From Aquimarina sp. RZ0 (GTDB taxonomy: Bacteria; Bacteroidota; Bacteroidia; Flavobacteriales; Flavobacteriaceae), in NCBI RefSeq assembly GCF_008370685.1, contig NZ_VTZU01000003.1, forward strand, positions 1-64,000: a DNA stretch of 64,000 bases. Reading direction: 5' to 3'. Position 1 is the first letter of the stretch. Each line of letters begins with the position of its first letter. The position numbers and the translations under genes are program-made. This document shows, piece after piece, positions 35,873 to 44,719 of the stretch. The notes beneath the pieces are model-generated. The model was not told the DNA's origin, made no database searches, and was given only the letters and a program-made list of their open reading frames with translations.

Positions 35873-35984
35873 GTGCTGCTTAAAATTAAAGGATACATCT
35901 CAAAGAATACAAAATATTAGAATTTTTGAGTGTTTTGTAAAGTGTTTATAATCAGATTTACAATTCTGATATGATTTTTTTTGA

Positions 35985-36257
35985 ATGAACCGGATTTCTA
36001 TTTACCCCAAGCGTGTCAATCAGGCAAATTTGTTACTTATTCGTTATAAAAAAACAGCCACATCTTCTATAAACATGACTATTTTTACTGTATTTCTTAA
36101 GCTTACCTTATATTTGACACGGAAAACATTTCCGTGCTATCGGGATTTTATACTACATATTTTGTGGCGTCTTACTACCGATGATAAAAATACCATTACC
36201 AAAATTATTGATGCTTTTATACGTGATACGAAAACCAAAAAAGCATACGCTGCATAA
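35985..36257 (+). CDS. Hypothetical 90-residue basic protein
   Basis: An ATG-started ORF ending DTKTKKAYAA, with a hydrophobic segment (about 30-45) and a helical, charged C-terminal part (TDDKNTITKIIDAFIRDTK). A hairpin with T8 follows within 10 bp, which is consistent with a real short gene. No family is recognised. Confidence 0.35.
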   Translation: MNRISIYPKRVNQANLLLIRYKKTATSSINMTIFTVFLKLTLYLTRKTFPCYRDFILHILWRLTTDDKNTITKIIDAFIRDTKTKKAYAA

Positions 36258-36266
36258 TATAACAAA

Positions 36267-36308
36267 ACCACATCCTATCATAAAATAGATCGTGGCTGTT
36301 TTTTTTCT
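36267..36308 (+). terminator. Possible terminator after the 90-residue ORF
   Basis: CCAC-ATC-CTAT can pair imperfectly with ATAG-AT-C-GTGG, followed by CTG and eight T. Confidence 0.4.
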
Positions 36309-36647
36309 ATTTCTTACTGTTGTCGTCTTACTCAGAACGCCACTAGTTTTGAAAACTAGCGGGAGCTCATACTAGCGGCAGCCGGGGGTATGCCGTTTAA
36401 AATCCCTTAGTAATTCTGATGGTTGATCAATTGAAGAACGAAAAATAAAATGGATATGGCTCTGCATAAAGCAATAACAATACAATTCCATACTTTTTTC
36501 CTTTCGACAATACTTCACACTATCTACCAATGCATCGAAGTAGAACTAGCTTGTAAAAACATCTATCCAGTAAACCGTTGCAAAACTCACAAAATATAGA
36601 CCGCTTTTATTATGGAATTTATAATTTCTGCTCATACCACAAAATAC

Positions 36648-36686
36648 AAAAAGCTATCCCAAAATCTGTGGAATAGCTTTTTTTAA
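36648..36686 (+). terminator. Orphan terminator-like hairpin
   Basis: AAAAAGCTATCC pairs with GGAATAGCTTTTT (one bulge) and ends in a T-run. No coding sequence precedes it for 390 bp, so it may end a small RNA or be a relic. Confidence 0.6.
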
Positions 36687-37060
36687 TTTTTATAGTTTTT
36701 ATCAGTCACTCATATGCTACCAATCTATAACGCCACTAGCAAATGCTAGCGTGTTGCTCTGCAGGGTTATTATTTCTTAATAGTTAATACTTATAACTAA
36801 CTTTTTAATAATCAGCATTTAGATTGATTATGTGTTGAAATAATAACCAACTTCTTCTTAATTTTTTACTTTTATTTTGTATACGTAAGTGTCACGAAAA
36901 CAGATTATGTTACCCCAAAAAACGTATTTTTTTCAATTTTATAGCATTAAGCGCTATAAAGGAGCTTAAGAACTGTGTTTAAAATGATGAAGAAATGTTA
37001 AAAATCTCATTTTCAGGAAACGATATGAGAATTGATAAGCTTTGAATCATATAAAAATTT

Positions 37061-37156
37061 ACTCGATAATCGAGATTTAAATGCTCCAAGGCTTGCCCCG
37101 AAATCGAAATGTTTTTTTCTAATAAATGCCTCGTGGGCTTGTCCTGGAGTAGTTTT
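37061..37156. repeat. 92-bp repeat family, full two-unit copy
   Basis: ACTCGATAATCGAGATTTAA at one end and GGAGTAGTTTT at the other. Inside, GGCTTGCCCC and GGGCTTGTCC with following AATGC(C/T)TC reveal two related sub-units of about 45 bp. Matches 59563 (inverted), and shorter or diverged copies at 10007, 48919 and 51935. Confidence 0.85.
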
Positions 37157-37245
37157 CTGGTCTTCAATGTAATTTTTTACAGAAAATAACTCAGTCCGAT
37201 ATAAATTTTCTAATCTATTATTGAATGCGAGTTCGAAATAAGAAT

Positions 37246-37280
37246 TTGATTCAGTTTACGGTGATTTGATCTAAGAACTG
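37246..37280. repeat. 40-bp hairpin repeat, copy 2
   Basis: TTTGATTCAGTTTACGGTGA followed by TTTGATCTAAGAACTG. It directly abuts the fold-back element at 37281. Confidence 0.75.
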
Positions 37281-37442
37281 ATACGATTTATAACTAAAAA
37301 TTTCGCATATTCATCGTTTCTTTTTCCTTTCTACTTCGTTTAAAAAATAAACCGTAGCTATAGCTATGCTTGATTTTTTTGCCTTGCATAAAGAAAAAAT
37401 AATTCAATGAATTTATACGAATTTTTTAATCACAAATCGTAT
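37281..37442. repeat. Fold-back element, family 1 (162 bp)
   Basis: Starts ATACGATTTATAACTAAAAA and ends ACAAATCGTAT. By eye only one base differs from the copy at 53420 (AGC versus AAC before TATAGCTATG). The two halves are imperfect reverse complements over the full length. No ORF. Confidence 0.95.
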
Positions 37443-37526
37443 GATATAAAAACCTTCAAATCAATCAGTTTTTTTCGGTATATTTTAGCTAGTACAAAAG
37501 ACATTTGACCGAACTCCACTTTTTTA

Positions 37527-37549
37527 TAAACTCAAATGACAAATGGTAT
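37527..37549. repeat. Short repeat TCAAATGACAAATGGTAT
   Basis: The same word occurs at 54461-54480, where it is one half of a hairpin with ATACCA. It lies 5 bp from the end of the pilus gene at 37554. Confidence 0.7.
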
Positions 37550-37553
37550 GAGA

Positions 37554-38072
37554 TTAATTGAGGCGCTGTAATAAAATCCGACATTGTAAAAATCGTTTTC
37601 CGGTTCTGAAGTTCTTCTTCTTTTCAAAACTAGTATTGATTACATTCCCGAAGCTATAGTGTTGCTCTAAGGCATATAATACCCCGATTAATGATTTGTA
37701 ATCTCCCTGTAAAGTAAAGTTATACGTGGTGGTAGTTTTCTGAGAGGTTTCATCAAGATAGATATGTGGTTCTTCAAAAGCAATTATAGTAAAACTGGCA
37801 TCGCCAGATAATATATTTAATGTTTTTAAAATGTTATTCTGTAGTGAGTTTCCTTCTACATTATTCTTTTTCAAAATTTCATCTAATTGCTTTTCTTTAG
37901 TTGCCAATGCAGCTAATTGAGCAGGAGCGGATTCGTACGCCTGTTTTTGATTCTGTAATACAGTAACTTGTTTGCTTATGGTAAAGGTTTTAGCAAATCC
38001 ATATTGATACGCTATAAACAAAACTACCAGAAGGCTTATCACCAATGTTATGTTTTTATTTTTCTGTGTCAT
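37554..38072 (-). CDS. PilO/GspM-like alignment protein
   Basis: A short cytoplasmic N-terminus, one membrane helix (about 8-25), a coiled coil (KQVTVLQNQKQAYESAPAQL and on), and a ferredoxin-like periplasmic domain (FTLQGDYKSLIGVLYALEQH) typical of PilO/GspM. It is the last gene of the first secretion block and overlaps the PilM/N-like gene by 17 bp. Confidence 0.75.
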   Translation of the reverse strand: MTQKNKNITLVISLLVVLFIAYQYGFAKTFTISKQVTVLQNQKQAYESAPAQLAALATKEKQLDEILKKNNVEGNSLQNNILKTLNILSGDASFTIIAFEEPHIYLDETSQKTTTTYNFTLQGDYKSLIGVLYALEQHYSFGNVINTSFEKKKNFRTGKRFLQCRILLQRLN

Positions 38073-39264
38073 CGATTAAGTTAATTGCTATTTCGAAATC
38101 AGCTGTGTTTTTTGTACTCAATCCATAATTTATAATAGTAACTCCCTGTACATATTCTAGGCTTTCTATACGATTCAACCAGGTAGTAAAACTCAGTTTA
38201 TCTGTAGAGTCGCCTGTAATGGTGATTGTATTTTTTTTAAAGCTAATGGGTTTGTCGTTACGCATAGTTTTTGTGACCGGTTGATAGATAAAGGTTGTAA
38301 GAAGTACAGTTTCTGGCTGAGATTGAATAATTTGATCCACATAAAATGAACTTCTGGAGAAACCTGTATGTACGATACTGGTTACAATAGCTTCTTTAGT
38401 ACTTACAATAAATTGTTGTTTTTTAATGCGTTCTTTCTGAGTAGTATATATCTGCTGCTCTTCTTGTAATCCTTGCCAGCTTTTATACTTACTATTGAAA
38501 ATAAAAAAATTAATCAATAAAGAAATTAGCAGAAAAGTCACACTGTATTGTAACGTTTTTTTAAAAAACTGTGATTCTTTATACTGATGTTTCAGCTCCA
38601 GATTTTTATCTTCTATATTGCCAGAAATGCGAGTTTGATTTGTTACAGTATCTAGAATAGCAGCAAATGGCAAGGTGTGTGTGCTGGGTATTGTTATAGT
38701 ATCTATTGTATAATTTTGAGTGTCTCCGTGATTAACACCTATAGCGATAACTTCATTAGTATCAAGTGTAATTACTGAAGTATACGTCATCACTTCTGCA
38801 TCCGAAATGTAGGACAATAAAGCCGTCGTCTTTAGAATTCCTAAATCAATGGTAGTAATGCTGATATTTGCTTTTTTATATTGTGTAATAACGGTATCTA
38901 CATAAGCTTTCCGGCATACAGCAACAAAAGATCGGGTTGTAGTTTTTAGAATTTGGTAATAAAAATCATCCAAATTAAGATTAGGATACGCTTCTGATAA
39001 AACCTCCTGATCGGATGCTGTTACAAATACTTCTTTTGTCAATACATTGCTATCCGTAATAATAAGATTTGCTTTTACAGCAGTTTTGGTAATAACAGCG
39101 ATGGCTGTAATGTCATGTACAATAAAGTTTTGTATGACATCTAGTTCATCTTTTTTTTGTAAAACTTCCATCCCCAGAATTGTCGTATGGTCATCTTGTT
39201 CTGATTGCTCAAATGAAAAGAAAGTTTTTCCTATAGGGTTGTATGACAATAGGGATTTTAGCAT
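38056..39264 (-). CDS. GspL/PilM-PilN-like inner-membrane protein
   Basis: The N-terminal 235 residues look like a degenerate actin-like cytoplasmic domain (GspL/PilM). A membrane helix follows (about 243-262), then a coiled coil and a periplasmic ferredoxin-like domain (ITITGDSTDKLSFTTWLNRI ESLEYV-type motif) as in PilN. Having both parts in one chain is the GspL arrangement. The start ATG overlaps the secretin stop (TAATG), a sign of coupled translation. Confidence 0.75.
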   Translation of the reverse strand: MLKSLLSYNPIGKTFFSFEQSEQDDHTTILGMEVLQKKDELDVIQNFIVHDITAIAVITKTAVKANLIITDSNVLTKEVFVTASDQEVLSEAYPNLNLDDFYYQILKTTTRSFVAVCRKAYVDTVITQYKKANISITTIDLGILKTTALLSYISDAEVMTYTSVITLDTNEVIAIGVNHGDTQNYTIDTITIPSTHTLPFAAILDTVTNQTRISGNIEDKNLELKHQYKESQFFKKTLQYSVTFLLISLLINFFIFNSKYKSWQGLQEEQQIYTTQKERIKKQQFIVSTKEAIVTSIVHTGFSRSSFYVDQIIQSQPETVLLTTFIYQPVTKTMRNDKPISFKKNTITITGDSTDKLSFTTWLNRIESLEYVQGVTIINYGLSTKNTADFEIAINLIDDTEK

Positions 39265-41498
39265 TAATAGAATACTGTAGGTTTAATGATTACATTCAGT
39301 TTTTTCTTAGAGTCTTCTCTTCTTCGTTTACTAAATAACCATTTTATGATTGGAATACGTGATAAAAAGGGAACTCCAGAACCTGAATCATTTTTTACTT
39401 TTTCTTCAATTCCTCCCAGGATGGCAACGTCATTTGCCTGCATGCGCATAATAGAAGAAAATCGTCTGCTATTAATATCTGGTGGTGCATCTTCTGCAAT
39501 ACGTTCTCCGCTAAAATTAGACTGAATCACCTGTATATCCAATGTAATCTGACCATCTCCAGAAACAAAAGGTTTAAATTCCAGGGCTAATTCTGCATCT
39601 ATGGGCTGATAGTTTACGATCTCTGAAGTTTGGGGGTTTTGCGATCCAAAAATATTTTGGCTGGTCACTGCATAATATGTAGTCTGACCACTAGATAAAT
39701 AAGCTTTATGTCCATTTAAGGTACTTAGTTTTGGAGTGGATAATATTTTTACATTTCCATTAGATTCCATAGCTTTTATATCCATATAAAAATTAGGAAC
39801 CACATTCCCCAGGTTTAAGGAACCAAACCCATCAAAACCACCAATAATTCTATTAATTGTTTGTGCGCCCAATGTAATATTAGCATTAGGAAAGGTGACA
39901 CCTTCGGTCACTGTGGGTTCTTTGCCGATCCCAAATTCTACACCAGTTTCTACAGTTGCACTTCTACTAACTTCCAGGATCATTACTTCAATCAGGATTA
40001 GTGGTACAGGTTTATCGATATATTTTATAAAATTCTTAAATTTTTCTACACGTGTTCCAGATCCACTTACCACAAAACTATTTAGCTCTGTATCAATTTT
40101 AATATCCAGACCTTCTGTAACAGAAGCTGGAAAAATATCAGAAATTGATCCTGCTGGCGTATTGCCAGAACTGCCTGTTGAAGAATTCCTCGAAATTCCA
40201 GAATTGATGACTCCCTGATTTCTGTTGTTTGTTCGGTTTTGATTAAAATTAGAATTTCCCTGATTGCCAAAGAAATTGGTACCACCTGTTACAAAATTAT
40301 TACTGCCAAAATTATTACTACCAACACTACCGGCAGGGTTGGCATCTCCCAACATAGCAATGGATCTGTGCATCATTTGAATCAATTCTATTTTCTTGAT
40401 CGTCAATTGATTTTCTGTTCCAAAATAATAGACATTCCCTTCTTTTTTAAATGTGAAGTTATTTGAAGTCGATGCGGTTTGATTATTTCTAGAGTCACTT
40501 TGCTGATTAGAACTAGTATTCCTGTTGGTAACATTGTTTGTGTTTTGAGTCTGTGTTGTAGCACCAGAGTTACTTTCGAAAATTTTTACCAAAAGATCAT
40601 CAAAACTAATAGCTTCTGCTGTCACTGTTACATTGCCAGCTTTCTCCAGAGGGGATGCTGTAAAGATATTTAGTTTCAGATCTTCAGCAACATTGTTAAT
40701 CAATTCAGAGACTGAAGAATTTCTAAGGTTTACAGTAAGTACTCTATTGAGGGTGTCTACTATTTTGTAATTAGAATTTTTTCTGTTTCTTCGGGTATAA
40801 TTGGTATTGCCATCGCTGAGACCAGGAATATTTTCGAATTCATAAAATCCATCTTTTGTTACGGTAAGATCCATATCATTGGATGCTGCCAATTTTTTTA
40901 ATGCTACATCAACAGGTACATTGCTGAGATACAAAGTCAGATTTTTAGTATTTAAGTCTGGAGTATACAGAAGATTTTTTCCAGAAACCTCGGTAATTTT
41001 TCTAAATACTTTAGGCAATGGATCATTTCTAAGATCTGTAGACAAGGTGGTGGTGGTAATATCATACTTTATGACCGGTTCTTTTTCTGCAATTACATCT
41101 GCAGGTGGAGTATATGGTTTTATAGCTAATATATTTCCGGTAAACTCTATATCTAATTGATACTCTTTGACAACAAATATTAATAAATCCTGTACACTAA
41201 CATCATTAAAACCACTGGTAACAATCGTAAGAGTATTCAGTTGATCAGAGAGCGTAAGGTTTATTTTATGAACTTGAGAAACCGCTCTCAAAAAATTAGA
41301 TAATGTAGTATTAGAGATATTTACATTTACTTTTTCTCCTAGGCCTGGTATCTCTACACTTAGCAATTGCAATTTGTTTTCTAAGGTAGCAATTCTGGTA
41401 TTGTCTTGCGATTGATTCAGAAAAGTATCTTGAGCAAACGATAGTATTCCAACATTAAAAACGAAACATATTAAAAGTATGTTCTTCTTCATATTCAT
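39264..41498 (-). CDS. gspD: Secretin (GspD/PilQ family)
   Basis: A signal peptide (about 1-22) precedes several N-domains in the periplasm (about 45-330, with repeated NLRNSSVSELINNVAEDLKL-type motifs), a Asn-rich spacer (about 325-465; low complexity with GSNNFGSNNF and NRTNNRNQG), and the secretin barrel domain (about 470-735; VPLILIEVMILEVSRSATVE and VPFLSRIPIIKWLFS). This forms the outer-membrane channel. At 744 residues it is normal. Start and stop both overlap neighbours by one base. Confidence 0.92.
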   Translation of the reverse strand: MNMKKNILLICFVFNVGILSFAQDTFLNQSQDNTRIATLENKLQLLSVEIPGLGEKVNVNISNTTLSNFLRAVSQVHKINLTLSDQLNTLTIVTSGFNDVSVQDLLIFVVKEYQLDIEFTGNILAIKPYTPPADVIAEKEPVIKYDITTTTLSTDLRNDPLPKVFRKITEVSGKNLLYTPDLNTKNLTLYLSNVPVDVALKKLAASNDMDLTVTKDGFYEFENIPGLSDGNTNYTRRNRKNSNYKIVDTLNRVLTVNLRNSSVSELINNVAEDLKLNIFTASPLEKAGNVTVTAEAISFDDLLVKIFESNSGATTQTQNTNNVTNRNTSSNQQSDSRNNQTASTSNNFTFKKEGNVYYFGTENQLTIKKIELIQMMHRSIAMLGDANPAGSVGSNNFGSNNFVTGGTNFFGNQGNSNFNQNRTNNRNQGVINSGISRNSSTGSSGNTPAGSISDIFPASVTEGLDIKIDTELNSFVVSGSGTRVEKFKNFIKYIDKPVPLILIEVMILEVSRSATVETGVEFGIGKEPTVTEGVTFPNANITLGAQTINRIIGGFDGFGSLNLGNVVPNFYMDIKAMESNGNVKILSTPKLSTLNGHKAYLSSGQTTYYAVTSQNIFGSQNPQTSEIVNYQPIDAELALEFKPFVSGDGQITLDIQVIQSNFSGERIAEDAPPDINSRRFSSIMRMQANDVAILGGIEEKVKNDSGSGVPFLSRIPIIKWLFSKRRREDSKKKLNVIIKPTVFY

Positions 41499-42913
41499 TA
41501 ATTATTAGCTAATAACGCATATACTTCTTCGATAGAAGTTACGCCTTCCCTTACCAGGCGTATTGCATTACTTTGTAGCGTGTCAATATTTTGGGTTATA
41601 ATATAGTCATCGATTTGTAGTTCATTCTGACGTATTGCTGTTTCTAATTCTTTGGTAATGGGTAGCAATTCATAAATTGCTTTTCTGCCTAAATATCCTG
41701 TTTGGTAACAATAATTACAACCGGAGGCGATATAATGTTTTTTAATTTCTTCGGGAATATCAAATCCCAGAGGAAAATCTTTTATTTCTGAATTCTTTTC
41801 TTTTTTACAGTGCTCGCACAGCTTTCTTACCAATCGTTGCGCAATACTCATCGTTAGTGTACTGGCTAGTAAAAAAGAAGGAATCTTCATATCAATAAGT
41901 CTGGAGATAGTTGCCCAAGCCGAGTTGGTGTGTATAGTAGATAAGACTAAATGTCCTGTCAATGCAGCTTTGATAGCCATACTAGCTGTTTTATCATCTC
42001 TAATCTCCCCCACCATAATTATATCGGGATCCTGTCGTAAAAAAGCTCTAAGAGCAGCTGGAAAATCAAACTCAATATCTTCTCTTAGTTGTACCTGATT
42101 TACACCTTCTAACGTATATTCGATAGGGTCTTCTATTGTTAGAATATTCGATATCTCTTTGTTGAGCTCTTTTAAGGTAGCGTATAGAGTAGTCGTTTTT
42201 CCAGAACCTGTGGGACCTGATATTAATATGATTCCCTGAGGTTTTTTAGTGGCTTCTCTATATAATTCGAGTTCTTTATCAGTAAACCCTAAGTCATTAA
42301 GTTGTACATCTTGTGTGTTTCTACTCAATAATCGCAACACAATTTTTTCTCCATACAATGTAGGCATAGTGGATACTCGTATATCGAATTCTTCTGCTCC
42401 ATTTTTAAAAGTAATACGTCCATCCTGTGCGAGTCTTTTTTGAGAAATATCAAGTCCGGATTGTATTTTGATCTGATTAATCAATTGAGGATATTCTTTA
42501 TTACTGATTGTATATTGTTCTTTTAATTTCCCGTCAAGTCTCAATCGTACTCGACAAAACTTCTCATAAGGTTCCAAATGGATATCACTACTGCCAAAAT
42601 CTTTTGCCGTTGCTATTAGTTTTTGTAGAAAATTCTCTTCATAATGAAGTTTTTGATTGCTAGAAGTTGTTGTTTTTCTATAATTAAGCGTCAGATACGA
42701 TTGTAGATTTTCCTGAGTTTCAGAAATCAGGTTAATTTTATGATCTAGAAGTATAGAAAGCTCTTTTTTAAGACTTTCAGGGTTTTCTACATCCGTTTTG
42801 AAATAGATAACTTCATCTTTTTTAGAAAATGGAACTATTCTATAGTGAAAAGCCTGATTGGGTGTAATCAACTGTTTTAACTGTACTGGTATTTCGAATG
42901 AATGTATTTTCAT
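41498..42913 (-). CDS. gspE: Assembly ATPase (GspE/PilB family)
   Basis: This hexameric cytoplasmic ATPase powers pseudopilus assembly. An N1-like domain of about 90 residues is followed by the catalytic core: Walker A GPTGSGKT at 233-240, an Asp box ILTIEDPIEY, Walker B-like DIIMVGEIRD (about 297-306), and the His box HLVLSTIHTN. A four-cysteine zinc site follows (CEHC...CNYC, about 385-415). No PilT-like retraction ATPase is in the window, which favours a type II-like machine. TAATG overlaps at both ends. Confidence 0.95.
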   Translation of the reverse strand: MKIHSFEIPVQLKQLITPNQAFHYRIVPFSKKDEVIYFKTDVENPESLKKELSILLDHKINLISETQENLQSYLTLNYRKTTTSSNQKLHYEENFLQKLIATAKDFGSSDIHLEPYEKFCRVRLRLDGKLKEQYTISNKEYPQLINQIKIQSGLDISQKRLAQDGRITFKNGAEEFDIRVSTMPTLYGEKIVLRLLSRNTQDVQLNDLGFTDKELELYREATKKPQGIILISGPTGSGKTTTLYATLKELNKEISNILTIEDPIEYTLEGVNQVQLREDIEFDFPAALRAFLRQDPDIIMVGEIRDDKTASMAIKAALTGHLVLSTIHTNSAWATISRLIDMKIPSFLLASTLTMSIAQRLVRKLCEHCKKEKNSEIKDFPLGFDIPEEIKKHYIASGCNYCYQTGYLGRKAIYELLPITKELETAIRQNELQIDDYIITQNIDTLQSNAIRLVREGVTSIEEVYALLANN

Positions 42914-43395
42914 TAGATAAGATACAGATTAATTATATGAGTACTCCAGCTTCCTATAAAAATTAATAGTAAAAAAATTGCCATATATCCTGCTAGCGGT
43001 GGGTTTTGATGAAATGATTTATTCTTGAAAATTAACCAGATGCTCAATGAAAAAAATAAAGAAAAAGCAAATAGAATGTTAAAAGTAATCGTAGGAAATG
43101 CAATCGCCATCGATACAAAAAATAATGCATCCCCCAGTCCGAAAACCTCTTTGAAGAAAGGTCGTTTTATCTTTATGATGGTGTATATATATTGTAATGC
43201 GATTATGATAAATATAATGACCAGGTTTATTAAGATTGCGTTTATAAAATGTATTGGTAATACCTGAAGATAGTGTTGTAGTCCCATTAAAATAATAAGG
43301 CTCAGAAATAGAAACCAATATACTTCTCTACTTTTAAGATCTTGATAGGCAATATAGCCCAGATTATATATAATGAGTCCTTTCAAAACCAACAT
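42913..43395 (-). CDS. Prepilin peptidase (A24), without methyltransferase domain
   Basis: It cleaves the leader of pseudopilins. The two catalytic aspartates of A24 peptidases are visible: YQDLKSREV (Asp19) and GLGDALFF (GxGD, about 105). There are about six membrane helices. At 160 residues it lacks the N-terminal cytoplasmic domain with four Cys that methylates the mature N-terminus in PilD/GspO, so it resembles TadV/CpaA-type peptidases. It starts 1 bp after the pseudopilin gene and overlaps gspE by one base. Confidence 0.85.
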   Translation of the reverse strand: MLVLKGLIIYNLGYIAYQDLKSREVYWFLFLSLIILMGLQHYLQVLPIHFINAILINLVIIFIIIALQYIYTIIKIKRPFFKEVFGLGDALFFVSMAIAFPTITFNILFAFSLFFSLSIWLIFKNKSFHQNPPLAGYMAIFLLLIFIGSWSTHIINLYLI

Positions 43396-43803
43396 CTAAT
43401 CTTTAGTAATTTGTTTTGGACTTCCCTTTTCATCAATTTCCCAGATGTTGTAAACTCCATCACCATCAAAATCTACAACGGCAGTAGCTCTTGCCTTAAA
43501 ACTTGAGATAGAAGCTTCCAGAAGTTCGTAACTATAATTAGCCGTTCCTCCATTTTTTACTGTTGTAGGAGCTTCATAATTTATTTCATTAAAATCAATA
43601 GAATATTTAGAATTAAGATATCTATACTGAGTTTGCATATTGCTAATGGTTTTCAATTGTATTTTTGCCTCCTGTGCCTTTGTTTGCGCAATAAGCGGCA
43701 AGAAATTAGGTAGTGCTATTAATAGAAGTATTCCTATTATTGCCAACACCAAAAGCATCTCCTGGAGATTAAATGCTTTGATCTTATGTGTTTTATGCTT
43801 CAT
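43396..43803 (-). CDS. gspG: Major pseudopilin-like protein (GspG type)
   Basis: The first gene of the first secretion block. The leader MKHKTHKIKA^FNLQEMLLVLAIIG ends in Ala, with Phe at +1 and Glu at +5, then a long hydrophobic helix. The globular part ends in VDFDGDGVYNIWEIDEKGSP, a Asp-rich calcium-loop-like motif as seen in GspG. At 135 residues it is typical. It is preceded by a -7 box at 43841. Confidence 0.88.
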   Translation of the reverse strand: MKHKTHKIKAFNLQEMLLVLAIIGILLLIALPNFLPLIAQTKAQEAKIQLKTISNMQTQYRYLNSKYSIDFNEINYEAPTTVKNGGTANYSYELLEASISSFKARATAVVDFDGDGVYNIWEIDEKGSPKQITKD

Positions 43804-43840
43804 AACTAATAATTAAAAAACCGCGGGTTAATGTAATCTG

Positions 43841-43848
43841 CAAAAATA
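43841..43848 (-). promoter_or_regulatory. -7 box TATTTTTG for the secretion operon
   Basis: A perfect TAnnTTTG on the minus strand 37 bp before gspG. The nearest TTG is 28 bp upstream, farther than usual. Confidence 0.5.
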
Positions 43849-44265
43849 TACTTTTTTATACTACTTAATATACTGACAATTAGAATATCAATAGGATTTA
43901 ACCATAGTCTCTATTTATATAGTAACAAAAAAGAGTGTTTTGTTACCCTATAATTTTTAAAATAATGCTTTTTTAAGATTTTGATGCTACTTAATGGTAA
44001 CCATGTAGGAAAACTTGATTAAAATGATAAGATAAACATTGTACACTTCTATTTACGAAATTGTTTTTTAGTAATAAATATAGAGGGATTGATACTCAGG
44101 TGGTTTGCGATTTTAATTTTCAGCTAGTTTTTTCAGATTGAATCAAGCTAAAATGAAAGTTTTTGGTTATAAAGTATTTCAAAATTAATTCAAAGAAATT
44201 TACAATTCATTTAACAAATTTTGAAAGTAATACTATTATTTTTGTGTTCTGAATTAATATTTTAT
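43849..44265. other. Intergenic region between gspG and a small membrane protein
   Basis: AT-rich divergent promoter region. Apart from the boxes at 43841 and 44237 I see nothing. Confidence 0.5.
44237..44244 (+). promoter_or_regulatory. -7 box TATTTTTG of the gene at 44266
   Basis: Perfect TAnnTTTG, 21 bp before the ATG at 44266. It lies downstream of the alternative TTG start at 44221 and so argues against that start. Confidence 0.5.
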
Positions 44266-44592
44266 ATGGTAATAAAACTTCAAATAGTAAGAATTTTAAT
44301 TGTCTTTGGTTTTCTTCTAAACCTTGGGAATTATGGTTTAGAACTATTTAATTTTTATAATGAAGATATCTCCTCAATTGTTATTTATGATGAAAAAGAA
44401 GAGAAATCCGAGCCCACAGAAAAAGATAGTTCTGAGAAGGAAGATTTAAAAGAAAAGGATAAGATCTCGCAAGGTTCTGAGGATAAGTTTGTCAGAATAT
44501 GCGTCCTGGTTACAAACGATTATCCAGAATTATATTACAAAAACTCGTCTGTATATTTAGAATACACGACACCACCTCCAGAATACTCATAA
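44266..44592 (+). CDS. Small anchored protein with acidic linker, unknown
   Basis: From the ATG at 44266 the product has 108 residues: one N-terminal hydrophobic helix (IVRILIVFGFLLNLGNYGLE), a highly charged Lys/Glu/Ser linker (EEKSEPTEKDSSEKEDLKEK), and a short end YLEYTTPPPEYS. I see no known domain. The gene lies between the pseudopilin and SulP genes, running with the latter. Confidence 0.5.
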   Translation: MVIKLQIVRILIVFGFLLNLGNYGLELFNFYNEDISSIVIYDEKEEKSEPTEKDSSEKEDLKEKDKISQGSEDKFVRICVLVTNDYPELYYKNSSVYLEYTTPPPEYS

Positions 44593-44719
44593 TTTCTTTT
44601 GTTACATAGGTTATTTACGCGTTCTCCCGTTGTTAGGATAGCGGTTAATATACGACCTTTATTTTTAGAGTATTAAAATTTTAAAAGCCTACTTAGGCAT
44701 TAATTTAATTGTTCAAATC

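Larger units (their letters stand above)
36258..37553. other. 1.3-kb noncoding region between the two secretion blocks
   Basis: No ORF of any quality. It contains a perfect palindrome CTAGTTTT-G-AAAACTAG (36343-36359), a related hairpin CACTAGCA-AA-TGCTAG at 36739, a long-range inverted repeat GGTTATTATTTC (36765-36776) versus GAAATAATAACC (36837-36848), a terminator-like hairpin at 36648, and then four repeat-family members back to back from 37061 to 37549. Confidence 0.8.
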
